62,414 nucleotides of DNA. Origin: Agromyces albus (GTDB taxonomy: Bacteria; Actinomycetota; Actinomycetes; Actinomycetales; Microbacteriaceae). Made by a program: the position numbers and the translations under genes. Each line of letters starts with the position of its first letter. Position 1 is the stretch's first letter. Below are positions 21,596 through 33,955 of this stretch, piece after piece. The stretch covers positions 1 through 62,414 of the forward strand of contig NZ_SDPN01000022.1 of assembly GCF_004134825.1 (NCBI RefSeq), given 5' to 3'. Under the pieces are notes generated by a model. The model worked only from the letters and a program-made list of their open reading frames with translations. It ran no database searches and was not told where the DNA came from.

Positions 21596-22471
21596 TCACT
21601 CGCGGCCGAGGTCGCGATCCTTGACACTCACGGCGACCCCTGGCATCTTCTCGATTCGCTTGCGGAGCTCTCGGATGATGGCGACCGAGCGGTGCTTGCC
21701 GCCGGTGCATCCGATGGCGATCGTCGCGTGCCGCTTGTTCTCACGCTGGTAGCCCGCGAGGACCGGCTCCAGTGCCTTGGCATACGCGTCGATGAACTCG
21801 CGCGCGCCTGCTTGCTCCAGCACGAATTCCGACACCGCGCTGTCTTCACCGGAGAGATGGCGCAGCTCGGGAACCCAGAACGGGTTCGGCAGGAACCTGG
21901 CATCGGCCACGAGATCGGCGTCGGAGGGCACGCCGTACTTGAACCCGAAGCTCAGCATGGTCACCCGGAGTCCGGCTTGACCCTCTTCGGCGAAGGTCTC
22001 GGTGATGAGATTCGCGAGCTGGTGGATGTTGAGGTCGGTGGTATCGATGACCATGTCGCTCGCCTCTCGAAGCTCGGCGAGACGCGCACGTTCGTCGCCG
22101 ATGCCGTCGAGCAGCGTGCCCGAGCCCTGCAGCGGGTGCGGTCGCCGCACCGATTCGAAGCGGCGCACGAGCACCGTGTCGGTCGCGTCGAGAAAGACGA
22201 CGCGCACATTCACGCCCGTGCGCAGCGCCTGGATGATCTCGCGGAGTTCCGAGAAGAAGTCGCCGCCGCGGATGTCGACGACCGCCGCGATGCGGGGCAA
22301 CGAGGCGCCGGCGCGTTCGACGAGCTCGACGAGCGGGCGGAGCATCTGCGGAGGCAGGTTGTCGACGACATACCAGCCCAGGTCTTCGAGAGCGTTGCCG
22401 ACGGTCGACCGGCCCGCACCGGACATCCCGGTGACGATGAGCATCTCTTGCTGCACGGCCTCAGCTGCCAT
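21596..22471 (-). CDS. rapZ: RapZ/YvcJ-family nucleotide-binding protein
   Basis: P-loop protein of 291 residues. The E. coli member is an adaptor for RNase E that controls GlmS sRNA; the role in Gram-positives is less clear. The Walker A motif is [10 protein letters not shown] near residue 14, followed by VDNLPPQML. The C-terminal domain has the conserved [10 protein letters not shown] stretch. It sits 37 bp after uvrC in the classical uvrC-rapZ-whiA cluster. Confidence 0.93.
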   Translation of the reverse strand: MAAEAVQQEMLIVTGMSGAGRSTVGNALEDLGWYVVDNLPPQMLRPLVELVERAGASLPRIAAVVDIRGGDFFSELREIIQALRTGVNVRVVFLDATDTVLVRRFESVRRPHPLQGSGTLLDGIGDERARLAELREASDMVIDTTDLNIHQLANLITETFAEEGQAGLRVTMLSFGFKYGVPSDADLVADARFLPNPFWVPELRHLSGEDSAVSEFVLEQAGAREFIDAYAKALEPVLAGYQRENKRHATIAIGCTGGKHRSVAIIRELRKRIEKMPGVAVSVKDRDLGRE

Positions 22472-22505
22472 CGTCTCGAGGTCCCCTTCCGCGTGTCGAC
22501 ACCCC

Positions 22506-22511
22506 AGCCTA
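22506..22511 (-). promoter_or_regulatory. Candidate -10 (TAGGCT) for rapZ, overlapping uvrC stop
   Basis: The TAG stop codon of uvrC forms the first half of TAGGCT. The predicted start leaves a leader of about 28 nt that holds GGAAGGGGA, so this transcript would not be leaderless. Confidence 0.35.
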
Positions 22512-24443
22512 CCGGGGCGCCGACACGCCGTCAGCGCGCAGCTGACGATGCACCGTCGCCGCGAGCACCGGCCCGATGCCGCTCACCTCTGCGATCTCGA
22601 GTTCGGTCGCGGCACGAAGTCGCGTGACCGAGCCGAAGTGACGCAGGAGTTGCTTCACGCGCGACGGACCGAGACCCGGGATCTCGGAGAGCACCGAGCC
22701 GATGTCGCGCTTGCGACGTTGCCGCTGATGCGTGATGGCGAACCGGTGCGCCTCGTCGCGAACACGCTGGAAGAGGAAGAGTGCGTCGCTGTTGCGCGGC
22801 AGGATCACGGGGAAGTCGGCATCGGGAGTCCAGATCTCCTCGAGCCGCTTCGCGATGCCGCAGAGCGCGATGCCCTCGACCCCCGACTCGGCGATTGCCC
22901 GCGCCGCGGCCTCGACCTGCGGCTGGCCTCCATCGACGACGAGGAGGTTGGGGCGATAGGCGAATTTCTTGCGAGATCCGAATGCTGCGGCGGCATCCGT
23001 CGCTGCATCCGGCCCTTCGAGGCCCGCAGCGCCGACGTCGCCGACCTCGCCGTTCGACCCGGGCTGCGAGAGGTAGGCGAGCCGTCTCGTGAGCACCTGG
23101 TGGATCGAATCGGTGTCGTCGCTCGACTGCGGGATGGTGAATCGGCGGTACTCGTCTTTGCGCGGCAGCCCGTCTTCGAACACGACCATCGACGCGACGA
23201 TGTTCGTGCCACTGAGATGCGAGACGTCGAAGCACTCGATTCGCAGCGGCGCGTCGGCCATGCCCAGCGCCTCCTGGATGTCTTCGAGCGCGCGGGACCG
23301 CGTGGTGAAGTCGGCGCTCCGACGCGTCTTGTAGAGCATCAGGGACTGCTTCGCGTTCTGGGTCGCGGTTTGGAGCAGCGCCGCCTTGTCGCCGCGCTGG
23401 GCGGCCCGGAGCCGCACCTTGCGACCCGCGAGCGTTGCGAGCCACGTCTCGAGCGCGGCGGCGTCGTCGGGCAGTTCGGGCACGACGACTTCGCCCGGTG
23501 GACGGATGTCGTCGGCGTAGGCGTTCTGCACGACCGAGTCGACGAGTTCGCCGAGCGGAACGTCGAGCTCCTTGTCGACGGTCCAGGAGCGGACACCGCG
23601 TACCCGACCACCGCGCACGATGAAGAGCTGCACCGCCGCGGAGAGCTCATCGTGGTCGATGCCGAACACGTCGATGTCGACCGACTCGCCGAGCACCACC
23701 GCACTCTTCTCGAAGAAGGACTCGGCGGCCTGAAGCTGGTCGCGCCGACGCGCCGCAGTCTCATAGTCTTGGGCGGCCGCCGCCGCCTTCATCTGCTGCG
23801 TCAGCTCGCCGATGATGCGCCGGTCTTGATTCTGCATGAACGCGACGAATCGGTCGACGTTCTCGCGGTGCTCCTCGATCGTGACGAGCCTCGAGCACGG
23901 CCCGAAGCAGCGCCCGATCTGGCCTGCGAAGCACGGCCGGCCGCTCGCCATGGCGCGCTTGTAGTCGGAGTCTTTACAGGTGCGGATCGGGAAGAGCTTG
24001 AGCAGCACCTCGAGCGTCTCGTTGACCGCCCAGACCTTCGGGTACGGCCCGAAGTACCGTGCACCGGGGATGCCGCGGCGACGCGACACCATTGCCCGCG
24101 GCGCCTCGTCGGCGAGGGTCACGACGAGGTAGGGGTAGGACTTGTCGTCTTTGAATCGCACGTTGAACGGCGGGCTGAACTCGTTGATGAGCGTGATCTC
24201 GAGTTGCAGCGCCTCGACGTCGTTCGCGACCACCGTCCATTCCACGGATGTCGCAGTGGTGACCATGCGGCGCGTGCGCTCGTGCAGGCTCCGCAACGGC
24301 GCGAAGTAGTTCGACAGCCGCGCCCGGAGATTCTTCGCCTTGCCGACGTAGAGCACGCGCCGATCGGCGTCTCGGAAACGGTAGACGCCCGGAGCGGTCG
24401 GGATCTCCCCCACCCTCGGGCGGTACGCGACGGTCTCGTTCAT
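22509..24443 (-). CDS. uvrC: Excinuclease ABC subunit UvrC
   Basis: Dual-incision nuclease of nucleotide excision repair, with 644 residues. The domains in order are GIY-YIG (from [21 protein letters not shown] near residue 18), UVR ([13 protein letters not shown] near residue 220), the RNase H-like nuclease ([13 protein letters not shown] near residue 380), and C-terminal helix-hairpin-helix ([18 protein letters not shown]). The ATG before NETVAYRP was chosen, four bases after the uvrA stop; the longer frame reads into uvrA. Confidence 0.95.
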   Translation of the reverse strand: MNETVAYRPRVGEIPTAPGVYRFRDADRRVLYVGKAKNLRARLSNYFAPLRSLHERTRRMVTTATSVEWTVVANDVEALQLEITLINEFSPPFNVRFKDDKSYPYLVVTLADEAPRAMVSRRRGIPGARYFGPYPKVWAVNETLEVLLKLFPIRTCKDSDYKRAMASGRPCFAGQIGRCFGPCSRLVTIEEHRENVDRFVAFMQNQDRRIIGELTQQMKAAAAAQDYETAARRRDQLQAAESFFEKSAVVLGESVDIDVFGIDHDELSAAVQLFIVRGGRVRGVRSWTVDKELDVPLGELVDSVVQNAYADDIRPPGEVVVPELPDDAAALETWLATLAGRKVRLRAAQRGDKAALLQTATQNAKQSLMLYKTRRSADFTTRSRALEDIQEALGMADAPLRIECFDVSHLSGTNIVASMVVFEDGLPRKDEYRRFTIPQSSDDTDSIHQVLTRRLAYLSQPGSNGEVGDVGAAGLEGPDAATDAAAAFGSRKKFAYRPNLLVVDGGQPQVEAAARAIAESGVEGIALCGIAKRLEEIWTPDADFPVILPRNSDALFLFQRVRDEAHRFAITHQRQRRKRDIGSVLSEIPGLGPSRVKQLLRHFGSVTRLRAATELEIAEVSGIGPVLAATVHRQLRADGVSAPR

Positions 24444-24447
24444 CGCC

Positions 24448-27339
24448 TCAGCTGGCGACCTCGGCGCGGACGGATGCCGCTCCGAAGATCTCACGCAGGA
24501 AATACCCGGTGTGGCTGTCGTGGACCTCCGCGACCTGCTCGGGCGTGCCCGTGGCCACGACCTGCCCTCCGCCGGAGCCTCCCTCAGGCCCGAGATCGAT
24601 GATCCAGTCGGCCGACTTGATGACGTCGAGGCTGTGCTCGATGACGATGACGGTGTTGCCCTTCTCGACGAGCTTGCCGAGCACCTTGAGCAGCTTCTGC
24701 ACGTCTTCGAAGTGCAGGCCCGTGGTGGGCTCGTCGAGCACGTACACGCTTCGGCCGTTCGAACGTCGCTGGAGCTCGGTCGCGAGCTTGACGCGCTGCG
24801 CCTCGCCGCCCGAGAGGGTCGTGGCGCTCTGGCCGAGTTGCACGTAGCCGAGACCGACGTCGACGAGCGTCTTCAGGTAGCGGTGGATCGCCGAGATCGG
24901 CTCGAAGAACTCCGCCGCCTCGCTGATGGGCATCTCGAGCACCTCGGCGATGTTCTTGCTCTTGTAGTGCACCTGCAGCGTCTCGCGGTTGTAGCGCTTG
25001 CCGCCGCAGACCTCGCACGCGACATAGACGTCGGGCAGGAAGTTCATCTCGATCTTGATCGTGCCGTCGCCCGAGCACGCCTCGCATCGGCCGCCCTTGA
25101 CGTTGAAGCTGAAGCGGCCGGGAAGGTAGCCGCGAGCCTTCGCCTCGTTCGTCTCGGAGAAGAGGGTGCGGATCCGGTCGAAGACCCCGGTGTACGTGGC
25201 GGGGTTGGAGCGCGGCGTGCGACCGATCGGTGCCTGGTCGACGTGCACCACCTTGTCGAGCTGATCGAGGCCGGTCACGCGGCGGTGCTTGCCGGGCACC
25301 TTGCGGGCACCGTTCAAGCGGTTTGCGAGCACACGATAGAGGATGTCGTTCACGAGCGATGACTTGCCGGAACCGCTCACCCCGGTGACGGCGGTGAACG
25401 TGCCGAGCGGGAACTCGACGTCGACACCACGGAGGTTGTTCGCCTCCGCGCCCTGCACGTGGATCATCCGCTCGGGATCGATCGGGCGGCGGTGCGAGGG
25501 GATGGGGATCTCCTTGCGGCCCGAGAGGTAATCACCGGTAAGCGAGCGCGTGTTCTTCACCAGGTCGGCATAGCTGCCCGAGTGCACGACCGTGCCGCCG
25601 TTCACTCCCGCGCCCGGTCCGATGTCGACGATCCAGTCGGCCGTGCGGATGGTGTCTTCGTCGTGCTCGACGACGATGAGGGTGTTGCCGAGGTCGCGCA
25701 GTGCGATGAGCGTGTCGATGAGCCGGCGGTTGTCGCGCTGGTGGAGTCCGATGCTCGGCTCGTCGAGCACGTAGAGCACACCGGTCAGGCCTGATCCGAT
25801 CTGGGTGGCGAGCCGGATACGCTGGGCCTCTCCGCCCGAGAGCGTGCCGGCGGCCCGAGCGAGGTCGAGGTAGCTGAGCCCGACCCGGATGAGGAAGTCG
25901 AGGCGCAGCTTGATCTCGCGGAGCACTTGGGCCGCGATGGTCTGCTCGCGCTGCGTCAGGTCGAGGCGGTCCATGAAGGCACGGGCGTCGGTGAGGCTCA
26001 GGAGGCACGCGTCGGCGATGCTCATGTCGTGCACGAGTACCGAGAGCACCTCGGGCTTCAGCCGTTTGCCGTCGCACACCTGGCAGGGCACTTCGCGAAG
26101 GTACTCGGACCAGCGTGCGCGCTGCGCATCGGTCTCGGCCTGGAGGTACTGGCGCTCGATGTAGGGCACCACGCCCTCGAAACCGGAGCTGTAGCTCATC
26201 TCGCGGCCGTAGCGGTTGCGCCAGCGCACCTTGACCTCGAAGTTGTCGCCCCGGAGCACCGCGGCGCGTGCGTCGTCGGCGAGTTCCTCCCACGGGGTGG
26301 CGAGTGAGAACCCGAGGTCACGGGAGAGGCCGTCGAGCAGCTTCTCGTAGTAGTTGTACAGGCTCTTGCCCTGTGAGGTCCACGGCAGGATGACGCCCTC
26401 GGAGATGCTGAGCGTGGGATCGCCGAGCAGGAGCGACTCGTCGACCGACATGCGTGTGCCGAGGCCCGAGCATTCGGGGCAGGCGCCGAACGGCGCGTTG
26501 AAGGAGAACGTGCGCGGTTCGATCTCGGTGAGCTGGATGGGATGTTGGTTGGGGCATGAGAGCTTCTCGGAGAAGGTGCTCCAGGCGGCGGGACCGGTCT
26601 CGTCGACGAAGTTCACCTGCACGAGCCCATCGGTGAGGCGCAAGGCCGTCTCGAGCGAATCGGTGAGGCGGCCGATCACGTCGGGACCGGCTACGAGCCG
26701 GTCGATCACGACCGAGATGTCGTGCTTGACCTGCTTCTTCAGCGTGGGCGGCTCGGAGAGCCGGATCACGTCGCCGTCGACGACCGCGCGCGAGTAGCCC
26801 TGTGCCGCGAGCTCGCGGAAGAGATCGACGAACTCGCCCTTCTTCTGCGAGACGACGGGGCTGACGATCTGGAAGCGCGTGCCCTCTGCCAGTTCCATGA
26901 GCTGATCGGCGATCTGCTGTACCGTCTGCCGCTGGATGCGCTCGCCGCACTCCGGACAGTGCGGCACGCCGATACGGGCCCAGAGCAGCCGCATGTAGTC
27001 GTAGATCTCGGTGATCGTGCCGACGGTCGACCGCGGGTTTCGGTTGGTCGACTTCTGGTCGATCGACACAGCCGGGCTCAAGCCCTCGATGAAGTCGACG
27101 TCGGGGCGGTCGACCTGGCCGAGGAACTGGCGTGCATAGGCCGACAACGACTCGACGTACCGGCGCTGCCCTTCGGCGAAGATCGTGTCGAAGGCGAGCG
27201 ACGACTTGCCGGACCCCGACAGCCCGGTGAAGACGACCATCGCGTCGCGCGGGATCTCCACATCGACATTCTGCAGATTGTGCACGCGGGCACCGCGAAC
27301 ACTCAGGTGCGAATGGGCATCGAGACGTGAGACTGGCAC
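24448..27339 (-). CDS. uvrA: Excinuclease ABC subunit UvrA
   Basis: Damage-recognition ATPase, with 963 residues. Two ABC domains are seen, with Walker [10 protein letters not shown] near residue 38 and GVSGSGKSS near 660. Zinc modules are visible at CPECG near residue 118, CPNQH...CPECSGLG near 260-290, and CEACSGDG...[10 protein letters not shown] near 750. The GTG start has no convincing Shine-Dalgarno, but a TAGACT box lies 6 nt upstream, consistent with a leaderless mRNA. A LexA box lies 56 bp upstream, so SOS control is expected. Confidence 0.96.
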   Translation of the reverse strand: MPVSRLDAHSHLSVRGARVHNLQNVDVEIPRDAMVVFTGLSGSGKSSLAFDTIFAEGQRRYVESLSAYARQFLGQVDRPDVDFIEGLSPAVSIDQKSTNRNPRSTVGTITEIYDYMRLLWARIGVPHCPECGERIQRQTVQQIADQLMELAEGTRFQIVSPVVSQKKGEFVDLFRELAAQGYSRAVVDGDVIRLSEPPTLKKQVKHDISVVIDRLVAGPDVIGRLTDSLETALRLTDGLVQVNFVDETGPAAWSTFSEKLSCPNQHPIQLTEIEPRTFSFNAPFGACPECSGLGTRMSVDESLLLGDPTLSISEGVILPWTSQGKSLYNYYEKLLDGLSRDLGFSLATPWEELADDARAAVLRGDNFEVKVRWRNRYGREMSYSSGFEGVVPYIERQYLQAETDAQRARWSEYLREVPCQVCDGKRLKPEVLSVLVHDMSIADACLLSLTDARAFMDRLDLTQREQTIAAQVLREIKLRLDFLIRVGLSYLDLARAAGTLSGGEAQRIRLATQIGSGLTGVLYVLDEPSIGLHQRDNRRLIDTLIALRDLGNTLIVVEHDEDTIRTADWIVDIGPGAGVNGGTVVHSGSYADLVKNTRSLTGDYLSGRKEIPIPSHRRPIDPERMIHVQGAEANNLRGVDVEFPLGTFTAVTGVSGSGKSSLVNDILYRVLANRLNGARKVPGKHRRVTGLDQLDKVVHVDQAPIGRTPRSNPATYTGVFDRIRTLFSETNEAKARGYLPGRFSFNVKGGRCEACSGDGTIKIEMNFLPDVYVACEVCGGKRYNRETLQVHYKSKNIAEVLEMPISEAAEFFEPISAIHRYLKTLVDVGLGYVQLGQSATTLSGGEAQRVKLATELQRRSNGRSVYVLDEPTTGLHFEDVQKLLKVLGKLVEKGNTVIVIEHSLDVIKSADWIIDLGPEGGSGGGQVVATGTPEQVAEVHDSHTGYFLREIFGAASVRAEVAS

Positions 27340-27345
27340 CTTATG

Positions 27346-27351
27346 AGTCTA
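27346..27351 (-). promoter_or_regulatory. Candidate -10 (TAGACT) for leaderless uvrA
   Basis: TAGACT, then CATAAG, then the GTG start. The 6-nt spacing fits transcription beginning at the start codon itself. Confidence 0.5.
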
Positions 27352-27394
27352 GAGAAGCCCACTGACACCCCCACCCGGAGAGCGCGTGCTGTCA

Positions 27395-27410
27395 GCGAAC
27401 ATACGTTCGA
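27395..27410. promoter_or_regulatory. LexA (SOS) box upstream of uvrA
   Basis: GCGAACATACGTTCGA differs from the actinobacterial/Bacillus-type consensus (TCGAAC-N4-GTTCGA) at one arm position. It lies in the 128-bp spacer between uvrB and uvrA and points to damage-induced expression of uvrA-uvrC. Confidence 0.8.
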
Positions 27411-27467
27411 TTCTTTGATCGCCCGCCGCGCCCGCGATCGATCGACCGCGCGGCTTCTGCGGATCGG

Positions 27468-29534
<2,067 letters not shown>

Positions 29535-29541
29535 GCTCCCC

Positions 29542-29547
29542 AGTCTA
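29542..29547 (-). promoter_or_regulatory. Candidate -10 (TAGACT) for leaderless uvrB, overlapping coaE stop
   Basis: TAGACT followed by GGGGAGC and the ATG. The TAG is the coaE stop codon. GGGGAG lies too close to the ATG to be a good ribosome site, which favours leaderless initiation. Confidence 0.5.
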
Positions 29548-30174
29548 GGATCGCCCGCCGACACTGCGGCCGGCCTGCTCCTCCTCGATGCGATGCCAGA
29601 GGGCGTCGGTCTGGCTCATGGTGTGCGCGAGCGTGCCGTCGGTGTCGATGACGACGTCGGCGATCGCCAACCGCGCGGCATTGTCGGCCTGCGCGTCGAC
29701 ACGCGCCTCCGCCTGGATCGGATCGAACCCGCGCTCCTCGACGAGGCGCTTGACCTGCGTGCGGCGCGGTGCACTTGTGACGACCACGAGATCGAAGGGG
29801 TGATCGACGGATGCCTCGACGAGCAGCGGCACGTCGTACACGACGACCGCGTCGGGGTCTTCCTGCTCCGCCTTCGCGATCAGCCGGCTCGACAGCTCCC
29901 GCACCGCAGGATGCACGATGGCGTTGAGCCGGGCCCGGGCCTCCTCGTCGCCGAACACGAGCTCACCGAGCTTCGCCCGATCGAGCGAGCCGTCGTGGCG
30001 GAGGACGCCGGGGCCGAACTCCTCGGCGATCGCCGCGAGCGCCGGCTTGCCCGGCTCCACGACGCGACGCGCGAGGTCGTCGGCATCGATATGCACTGCT
30101 CCGTGCTCGTAGAGCCTTCTCGCGACGGTGGACTTTCCAGAGGCGATTCCGCCTGTGAGACCGATCAGATACAC
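29545..30174 (-). CDS. coaE: Dephospho-CoA kinase
   Basis: Last step of CoA synthesis: phosphorylates the 3'-OH of dephospho-CoA. It has 209 residues. The P-loop is [12 protein letters not shown] at residue 5, followed by [15 protein letters not shown] and the LID-region segment [10 protein letters not shown]. The GTG start has no Shine-Dalgarno; TAGAGT lies 6 nt upstream. It lies between rpsA (separated by the DUF4126 gene) and uvrB, matching the conserved actinobacterial order. Confidence 0.95.
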   Translation of the reverse strand: MYLIGLTGGIASGKSTVARRLYEHGAVHIDADDLARRVVEPGKPALAAIAEEFGPGVLRHDGSLDRAKLGELVFGDEEARARLNAIVHPAVRELSSRLIAKAEQEDPDAVVVYDVPLLVEASVDHPFDLVVVTSAPRRTQVKRLVEERGFDPIQAEARVDAQADNAARLAIADVVIDTDGTLAHTMSQTDALWHRIEEEQAGRSVGGRS

Positions 30175-30180
30175 GCATCC

Positions 30181-30186
30181 ACTCTA
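30181..30186 (-). promoter_or_regulatory. Candidate -10 (TAGAGT) for leaderless coaE
   Basis: TAGAGT, GGATGC, then GTG. It lies in the 52-bp divergent spacer shared with the DUF4126 gene. Confidence 0.5.
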
Positions 30187-30226
30187 ATCGTGCGACACTC
30201 GACGCGAAGACCGAGAAGGGGCGCGC

Positions 30227-30829
30227 ATGCTCGAGTTGCTGACCGGAACAGGGCTCGCACTCGCGGCCGGTCTGAACGCGTGGATACCCCTCGTGGTCAT
30301 CGGCGCACTCGACCGCTTCACGGGGCTCATCGACCTGCCGCCCGGCTGGGCGTGGCTCTCGAACGAGTGGGTGCTCGCGATCCTCGTCGTGCTCCTCGTC
30401 GTCGAGTTCATCGCCGACAAGATCCCGGGCTTCGACTCCGTGAACGACATCGTGCAGACCATCGTGAGGCCCACGGCGGGCGGGCTCGCGTTCGGCTCGG
30501 GAGTGAGCGCCACGACGTCCGCAGTGACCGATCCCGAGGCCTTCGTCGCCTCACAGGACTGGGTGCCCGTGGCGATCGGCGTCGTGCTCGCGCTCCTCGT
30601 CCACCTCGCCAAGGCGGTCGCTCGCCCGGTCATCAATACCGCGACCGCGGGCGTCGGCGCGCCCGTCGCAAGTGCCGCGGAGGACGTCGGCAGCTTCGCC
30701 CTCGCCTTCGCGGCCCTCCTCGCCCCGCTGCTCGTCGTGGTCGGCATCGTGCTCATCGTGACCATGGTGGTCGTGCTCGTGCGCCGCCGGCGGAACCGGC
30801 GCTCGCGACATCCGCAGACCGCTGCCTGA
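30227..30829 (+). CDS. DUF4126 family membrane protein
   Basis: 200-residue integral membrane protein of unknown function. I count four to five hydrophobic segments (residues 1-25, 44-62, about 80-100, 120-145 and 160-190) and an arginine-rich C-terminal tail. The stretch GLNAWIPLVVIGALDRF at residue 14 and the AGGLAFGSG region are typical of the family. ATG with GAAGGGG upstream. It is inserted between rpsA and coaE and transcribed against both neighbours, with a hairpin terminator after it. No function can be assigned. Confidence 0.82.
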   Translation: MLELLTGTGLALAAGLNAWIPLVVIGALDRFTGLIDLPPGWAWLSNEWVLAILVVLLVVEFIADKIPGFDSVNDIVQTIVRPTAGGLAFGSGVSATTSAVTDPEAFVASQDWVPVAIGVVLALLVHLAKAVARPVINTATAGVGAPVASAAEDVGSFALAFAALLAPLLVVVGIVLIVTMVVVLVRRRRNRRSRHPQTAA

Positions 30830-30834
30830 AACGG

Positions 30835-30868
30835 CGGAAGGCCGGCCCCCGAGGGGACCGGCCTTCCG
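30835..30868. terminator. Hairpin terminator between the DUF4126 gene and rpsA
   Basis: 11-bp stem CGGAAGGCCGG with its complement, extended by CCC/GGG pairs after one mismatch. It lies between two convergent genes and can serve both. Confidence 0.78.
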
Positions 30869-30882
30869 TTCGTCGCGAACGA

Positions 30883-32331
30883 CTAGTTGTTGCTCGAGAG
30901 CTTCTCGCGAAGCGCTGCGAGCGACGCGTCGTCGGCGAGGGTTCCCGCGCCGGCGGCATCGCTCGAGTACGAAGCAGCACCGGCGAACGTCTCGTCGGTG
31001 GCCGCGACGGTGTTCGCCTGCGCGACCTGCTTCTTGTGCGCCTCCCAACGAGCCTGGGCGGCAGCGTAGTCCTGCTCCCACTTCTCGCGCTGGGTTTCGA
31101 AGCCCTCGCGCCACTCGTTGGTCTCGGGGTCGAAGCCCTCGGGGTACTTGTAGTTGCCCTGCTCGTCGTACTCGGTGAGCATGCCGTAGAGGGCCGGGTC
31201 GAACTCGGTGCCCTCGGGGTCGACACCCTCGTTGGCCTGCTTGAGGCTCAGCGAGATGCGGCGACGCTCGAGATCGATGTCGATGACCTTGACGAAGACC
31301 TCTTCACCGACGGACACGACCTGCTCTGCGAGCTCGACGTGCTTGCCGGAGAGCTCGGAGATGTGGACGAGACCTTCGATGCCGTCGGCCACGCGAACGA
31401 ACGCACCGAACGGCACGAGCTTCGTGACCTTGCCCGGCGCGACCTGACCGATCGCGTGGGTACGGGCGAAGACCTGCCACGGGTCCTCCTGCGTCGCCTT
31501 GAGCGAGAGCGAGACGCGCTCGCGGTCGAGCTCGACGGAGAGCACCTCGACGGTGACCTCCTGGCCGACCTCGACGACCTCGCTGGCGTGCTCGATGTGC
31601 TTCCACGACAGCTCGGAGACGTGCACGAGGCCGTCGACCCCGCCGAGGTCGACGAACGCGCCGAAGTTGACGATCGAGGAGATGACGCCCTTGCGGATCT
31701 GGCCCGGGTGCAGGTTCGCGAGGAACGTCGAACGCGACTCCGACTGCGTCTGCTCGAGGAGCGCACGGCGCGAGAGCACGACGTTGTTGCGGTTCTTGTC
31801 GAGTTCGAGGATCTTGGCTTCGATCTCCTGGCCGAGGTACGGCGTGAGGTCGCGCACGCGGCGCAGCTCGATGAGCGAGGCCGGGAGGAAGCCGCGAAGG
31901 CCGATGTCGACGATCAGGCCGCCCTTGACGACCTCGATGACCGAACCGGTCACGACGCCATCGGCTTCCTTGATCTTCTCCACGTCGCCCCACGCACGCT
32001 CGTACTGAGCGCGCTTCTTCGACAGGATGAGGCGGCCTTCTTTGTCTTCCTTCTGAAGGACGAGCGCCTCGACGGTGTCGCCGACGTTGACGACCTCCGT
32101 GGGATCGACGTCGTGCTTGATGGAAAGCTCACGGGAGGGGATCACACCCTCGGTCTTGTATCCGACGTCGAGGAGCACCTCGTCGCGGTCGATCTTCACG
32201 ACGGTACCCTCGATGAGGTCGCCGTCGTTGAAGAACTTCAAAGTCTTCTCGACCGCGGCGAGGAAATCGTCAGCAGATCCGATGTCGTTGATCGCGACCT
32301 GCTTGGGTGCCTTGGTCGTTGCGGTTGTCAT
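30883..32331 (-). CDS. rpsA: 30S ribosomal protein S1
   Basis: RNA-binding ribosomal protein, with 482 residues. Four S1 repeats are visible, starting near residues 36 (GDLIEGTVVKIDRDEV), 120 (GVVTGSVIEVVKGG), 208 (IRKGVISSIVNFGAFVDLGG) and 293 (GQVAPGKVTKLVPFGAFV). The ATG at TTATTKAPKQ was chosen, the usual start; the upstream extension is spurious. The four-repeat length is normal for actinobacteria. polA-rpsA-coaE is the common order; here an accessory operon and the DUF885 gene separate rpsA from polA. Confidence 0.96.
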   Translation of the reverse strand: MTTATTKAPKQVAINDIGSADDFLAAVEKTLKFFNDGDLIEGTVVKIDRDEVLLDVGYKTEGVIPSRELSIKHDVDPTEVVNVGDTVEALVLQKEDKEGRLILSKKRAQYERAWGDVEKIKEADGVVTGSVIEVVKGGLIVDIGLRGFLPASLIELRRVRDLTPYLGQEIEAKILELDKNRNNVVLSRRALLEQTQSESRSTFLANLHPGQIRKGVISSIVNFGAFVDLGGVDGLVHVSELSWKHIEHASEVVEVGQEVTVEVLSVELDRERVSLSLKATQEDPWQVFARTHAIGQVAPGKVTKLVPFGAFVRVADGIEGLVHISELSGKHVELAEQVVSVGEEVFVKVIDIDLERRRISLSLKQANEGVDPEGTEFDPALYGMLTEYDEQGNYKYPEGFDPETNEWREGFETQREKWEQDYAAAQARWEAHKKQVAQANTVAATDETFAGAASYSSDAAGAGTLADDASLAALREKLSSNN

Positions 32332-32541
32332 GTAGTGAATGCTCCGTATTGGACAATATCGGGCCCGTCGCAGAGGTAGAGCGTGTTGTTGGTTCCGCGA
32401 TGGGCATGCGGACAGGGATGTCACACGAGTGACGATCCATCCTAACGGAATCCGGGCGCGGGCGGCAACCGAGCACGATCGCGTCCGCCAAAGGACGCTG
32501 CACCCCCGGCCGCAACCGTGCCGTGGTGGACATTTGTCCGG
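32332..32541. other. rpsA upstream spacer without a gene
   Basis: Divergent spacer between rpsA and the sugar-uptake operon. It holds the rpsA ribosome site (GGAG), the small inverted repeat TATTG-GA-CAATA at 32347-32358 just upstream of rpsA (its minus-strand TATTGT could be a -10), and then about 180 bp in which I see nothing coding. Confidence 0.5.
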
Positions 32542-32567
32542 ACTTTGTAAGTTTATCTTGACAAAGT
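32542..32567. promoter_or_regulatory. Inverted repeat ACTTTGT-N12-ACAAAGT upstream of sugar ABC operon
   Basis: Perfect 7-bp arms around 12 bp; with a one-base bulge the pairing extends to CTTTGTAAG / CTTGACAAAG. A TTGACA -35-like hexamer overlaps its right arm. The AT-rich shape resembles ROK- or LacI-type operators of sugar operons. The regulator is not encoded in this window. Confidence 0.5.
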
Positions 32568-32578
32568 ATGAGCCAACC

Positions 32579-32592
32579 TGAAAGCGTTTTCC
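32579..32592. promoter_or_regulatory. LacI/CcpA-type operator (cre-like) TGAAAGCGTTTTCC
   Basis: It matches the degenerate LacI-family operator consensus TGnAAnCGnTnnCn around a central CG. It lies 12 bp after the ACTTTGT repeat and about 76 bp before the binding-protein start, that is, near or just past the likely transcription start, a typical repressor position. Confidence 0.55.
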
Positions 32593-32667
32593 CGAACTGC
32601 CGGTGCGCACAGCGACGGCGAGAATCACATGGACGCTCAGGGACGAGCGATCACGAAGGAGGCAATG

Positions 32668-33951
32668 ATGCGATCCCAACAGAGACGGCGCAGCGGTGCG
32701 GTGGGCGTCCTCGCGGCAGCAGCGACGCTCGCGCTCATGACGGCCTGCGCCGGCGGCCCGGCTGCCGAGGAAGAGGCCCCGGATGAACCGCTGCAGTTCT
32801 TCCTCTCCGGCGACGCGAACCAGGGCGGCGGCTTCGCCCACATGGCGGAGCTCTACGAGGAGGAGACCGGCGTCGAGGTCGAGATCGTCGACATCGCCAA
32901 CGAGGATCTGCCCACGAAGCTCAAGAACGCCGCGCAGGCGAACGACCTGCCGGCCCTCGCCCGCGTCGGAGGCATCGACCCGGTGTGGAAGGACCTGACG
33001 GTAGATCTCGCGAGCGTCACCGAGGGCAGCGACATCCGCACCGACCTCGCCGCCGTCGACGAGGACGGCAAGGTGCTCTCGGTGCCCACCGACATCACGG
33101 CGGTCGGCCTCTTCATCAACAAGACGCTCTTCGACCAGGCTGGCGTCGCCTACCCGACGAGCCCCGACGACATCTGGACCTGGGACGAGTACGTCGCCGC
33201 CGTGAAGCAGGTCCAGGCGAACACCGGTGCGACGTATGGAATGGTCATGGACCGTTCGTCCCACCGCCTCAAGGCGTTCCTCTACGAATTCGGGTCTGAC
33301 TACTTCCAGCCGGACGAGGACGGACAGTTCGAGACGAACGGCGCCACCAAGGAGGCGCTGGAGTACTTCGCCTCACTCAACGACGACTCGTTCATGCCCC
33401 GGTCGGTCTGGTTGTCCGACGGCGATCCGAACGGCCTCTTCAAGAGCGGCGACGTCGTGGCGTACATGTCGGGGTCGTGGCAGATCGCCGACTTCGCGGT
33501 CAACATCGCCGACTTCGAGTGGGAGTCCGTGCGCATGCCGAAGCAGCCCGTCCGTTCGACGAACTACGGCAACGCCGCGAACATCGTCGTCTTCGAGGGC
33601 AGCGGCCAGGAGGATGCAGCGCTCGCCTTCGTCGAGTGGCTGTACGAGCCCGAGAACTACCGCGAGCTGGCCGAGACATCAGGCTTCCTCCCGGTGATCG
33701 ACGGCCTCGAGGTCACCTACTCGAGCAACGCCGAGGACTTCGAGCTCTACAACGAGGAGATCGCCGCCTCCGACCCGATCGCCGCGAAGATCAAGAAGAA
33801 CGATCTCGCGTACGAGGTGCTCGGCGTCACCACCGAGGGTGACCCCGTGCGCGACGAGACGGTCAAGTACCTCAACGGCGAGCAAGACGTCGACACCACG
33901 ATCCAGAACATCCTCGACCAGCTCTCCGACCAGCTCGGCGCACTGCCGTGA
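32668..33951 (+). CDS. Sugar ABC transporter substrate-binding lipoprotein (CUT1 type)
   Basis: 427-residue extracellular solute-binding protein. It has a signal peptide with an RRR start, a hydrophobic run at residues 11-24 and a lipobox ending at Cys27 (MTAC). The rest is the family 1 sugar-binding fold (KTLFDQAGVAYPTSPDDIWTWDE, and MSGSWQIADF near residue 270). Two adjacent ATGs follow AAGGAGG; the second is at better distance and was chosen. It is the first gene of an operon with two permeases and an enzyme-like protein. The sugar is unknown. Confidence 0.92.
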   Translation: MRSQQRRRSGAVGVLAAAATLALMTACAGGPAAEEEAPDEPLQFFLSGDANQGGGFAHMAELYEEETGVEVEIVDIANEDLPTKLKNAAQANDLPALARVGGIDPVWKDLTVDLASVTEGSDIRTDLAAVDEDGKVLSVPTDITAVGLFINKTLFDQAGVAYPTSPDDIWTWDEYVAAVKQVQANTGATYGMVMDRSSHRLKAFLYEFGSDYFQPDEDGQFETNGATKEALEYFASLNDDSFMPRSVWLSDGDPNGLFKSGDVVAYMSGSWQIADFAVNIADFEWESVRMPKQPVRSTNYGNAANIVVFEGSGQEDAALAFVEWLYEPENYRELAETSGFLPVIDGLEVTYSSNAEDFELYNEEIAASDPIAAKIKKNDLAYEVLGVTTEGDPVRDETVKYLNGEQDVDTTIQNILDQLSDQLGALP

Positions 33952-33955
33952 GCGA

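Noticed and set aside
32420..32433. GTCAC-ACGA-GTGAC inverted repeat upstream of the sugar operon
   Set aside because: The arms are only 5 bp and do not fit the CRP/GlxR consensus or spacing; too weak to call.
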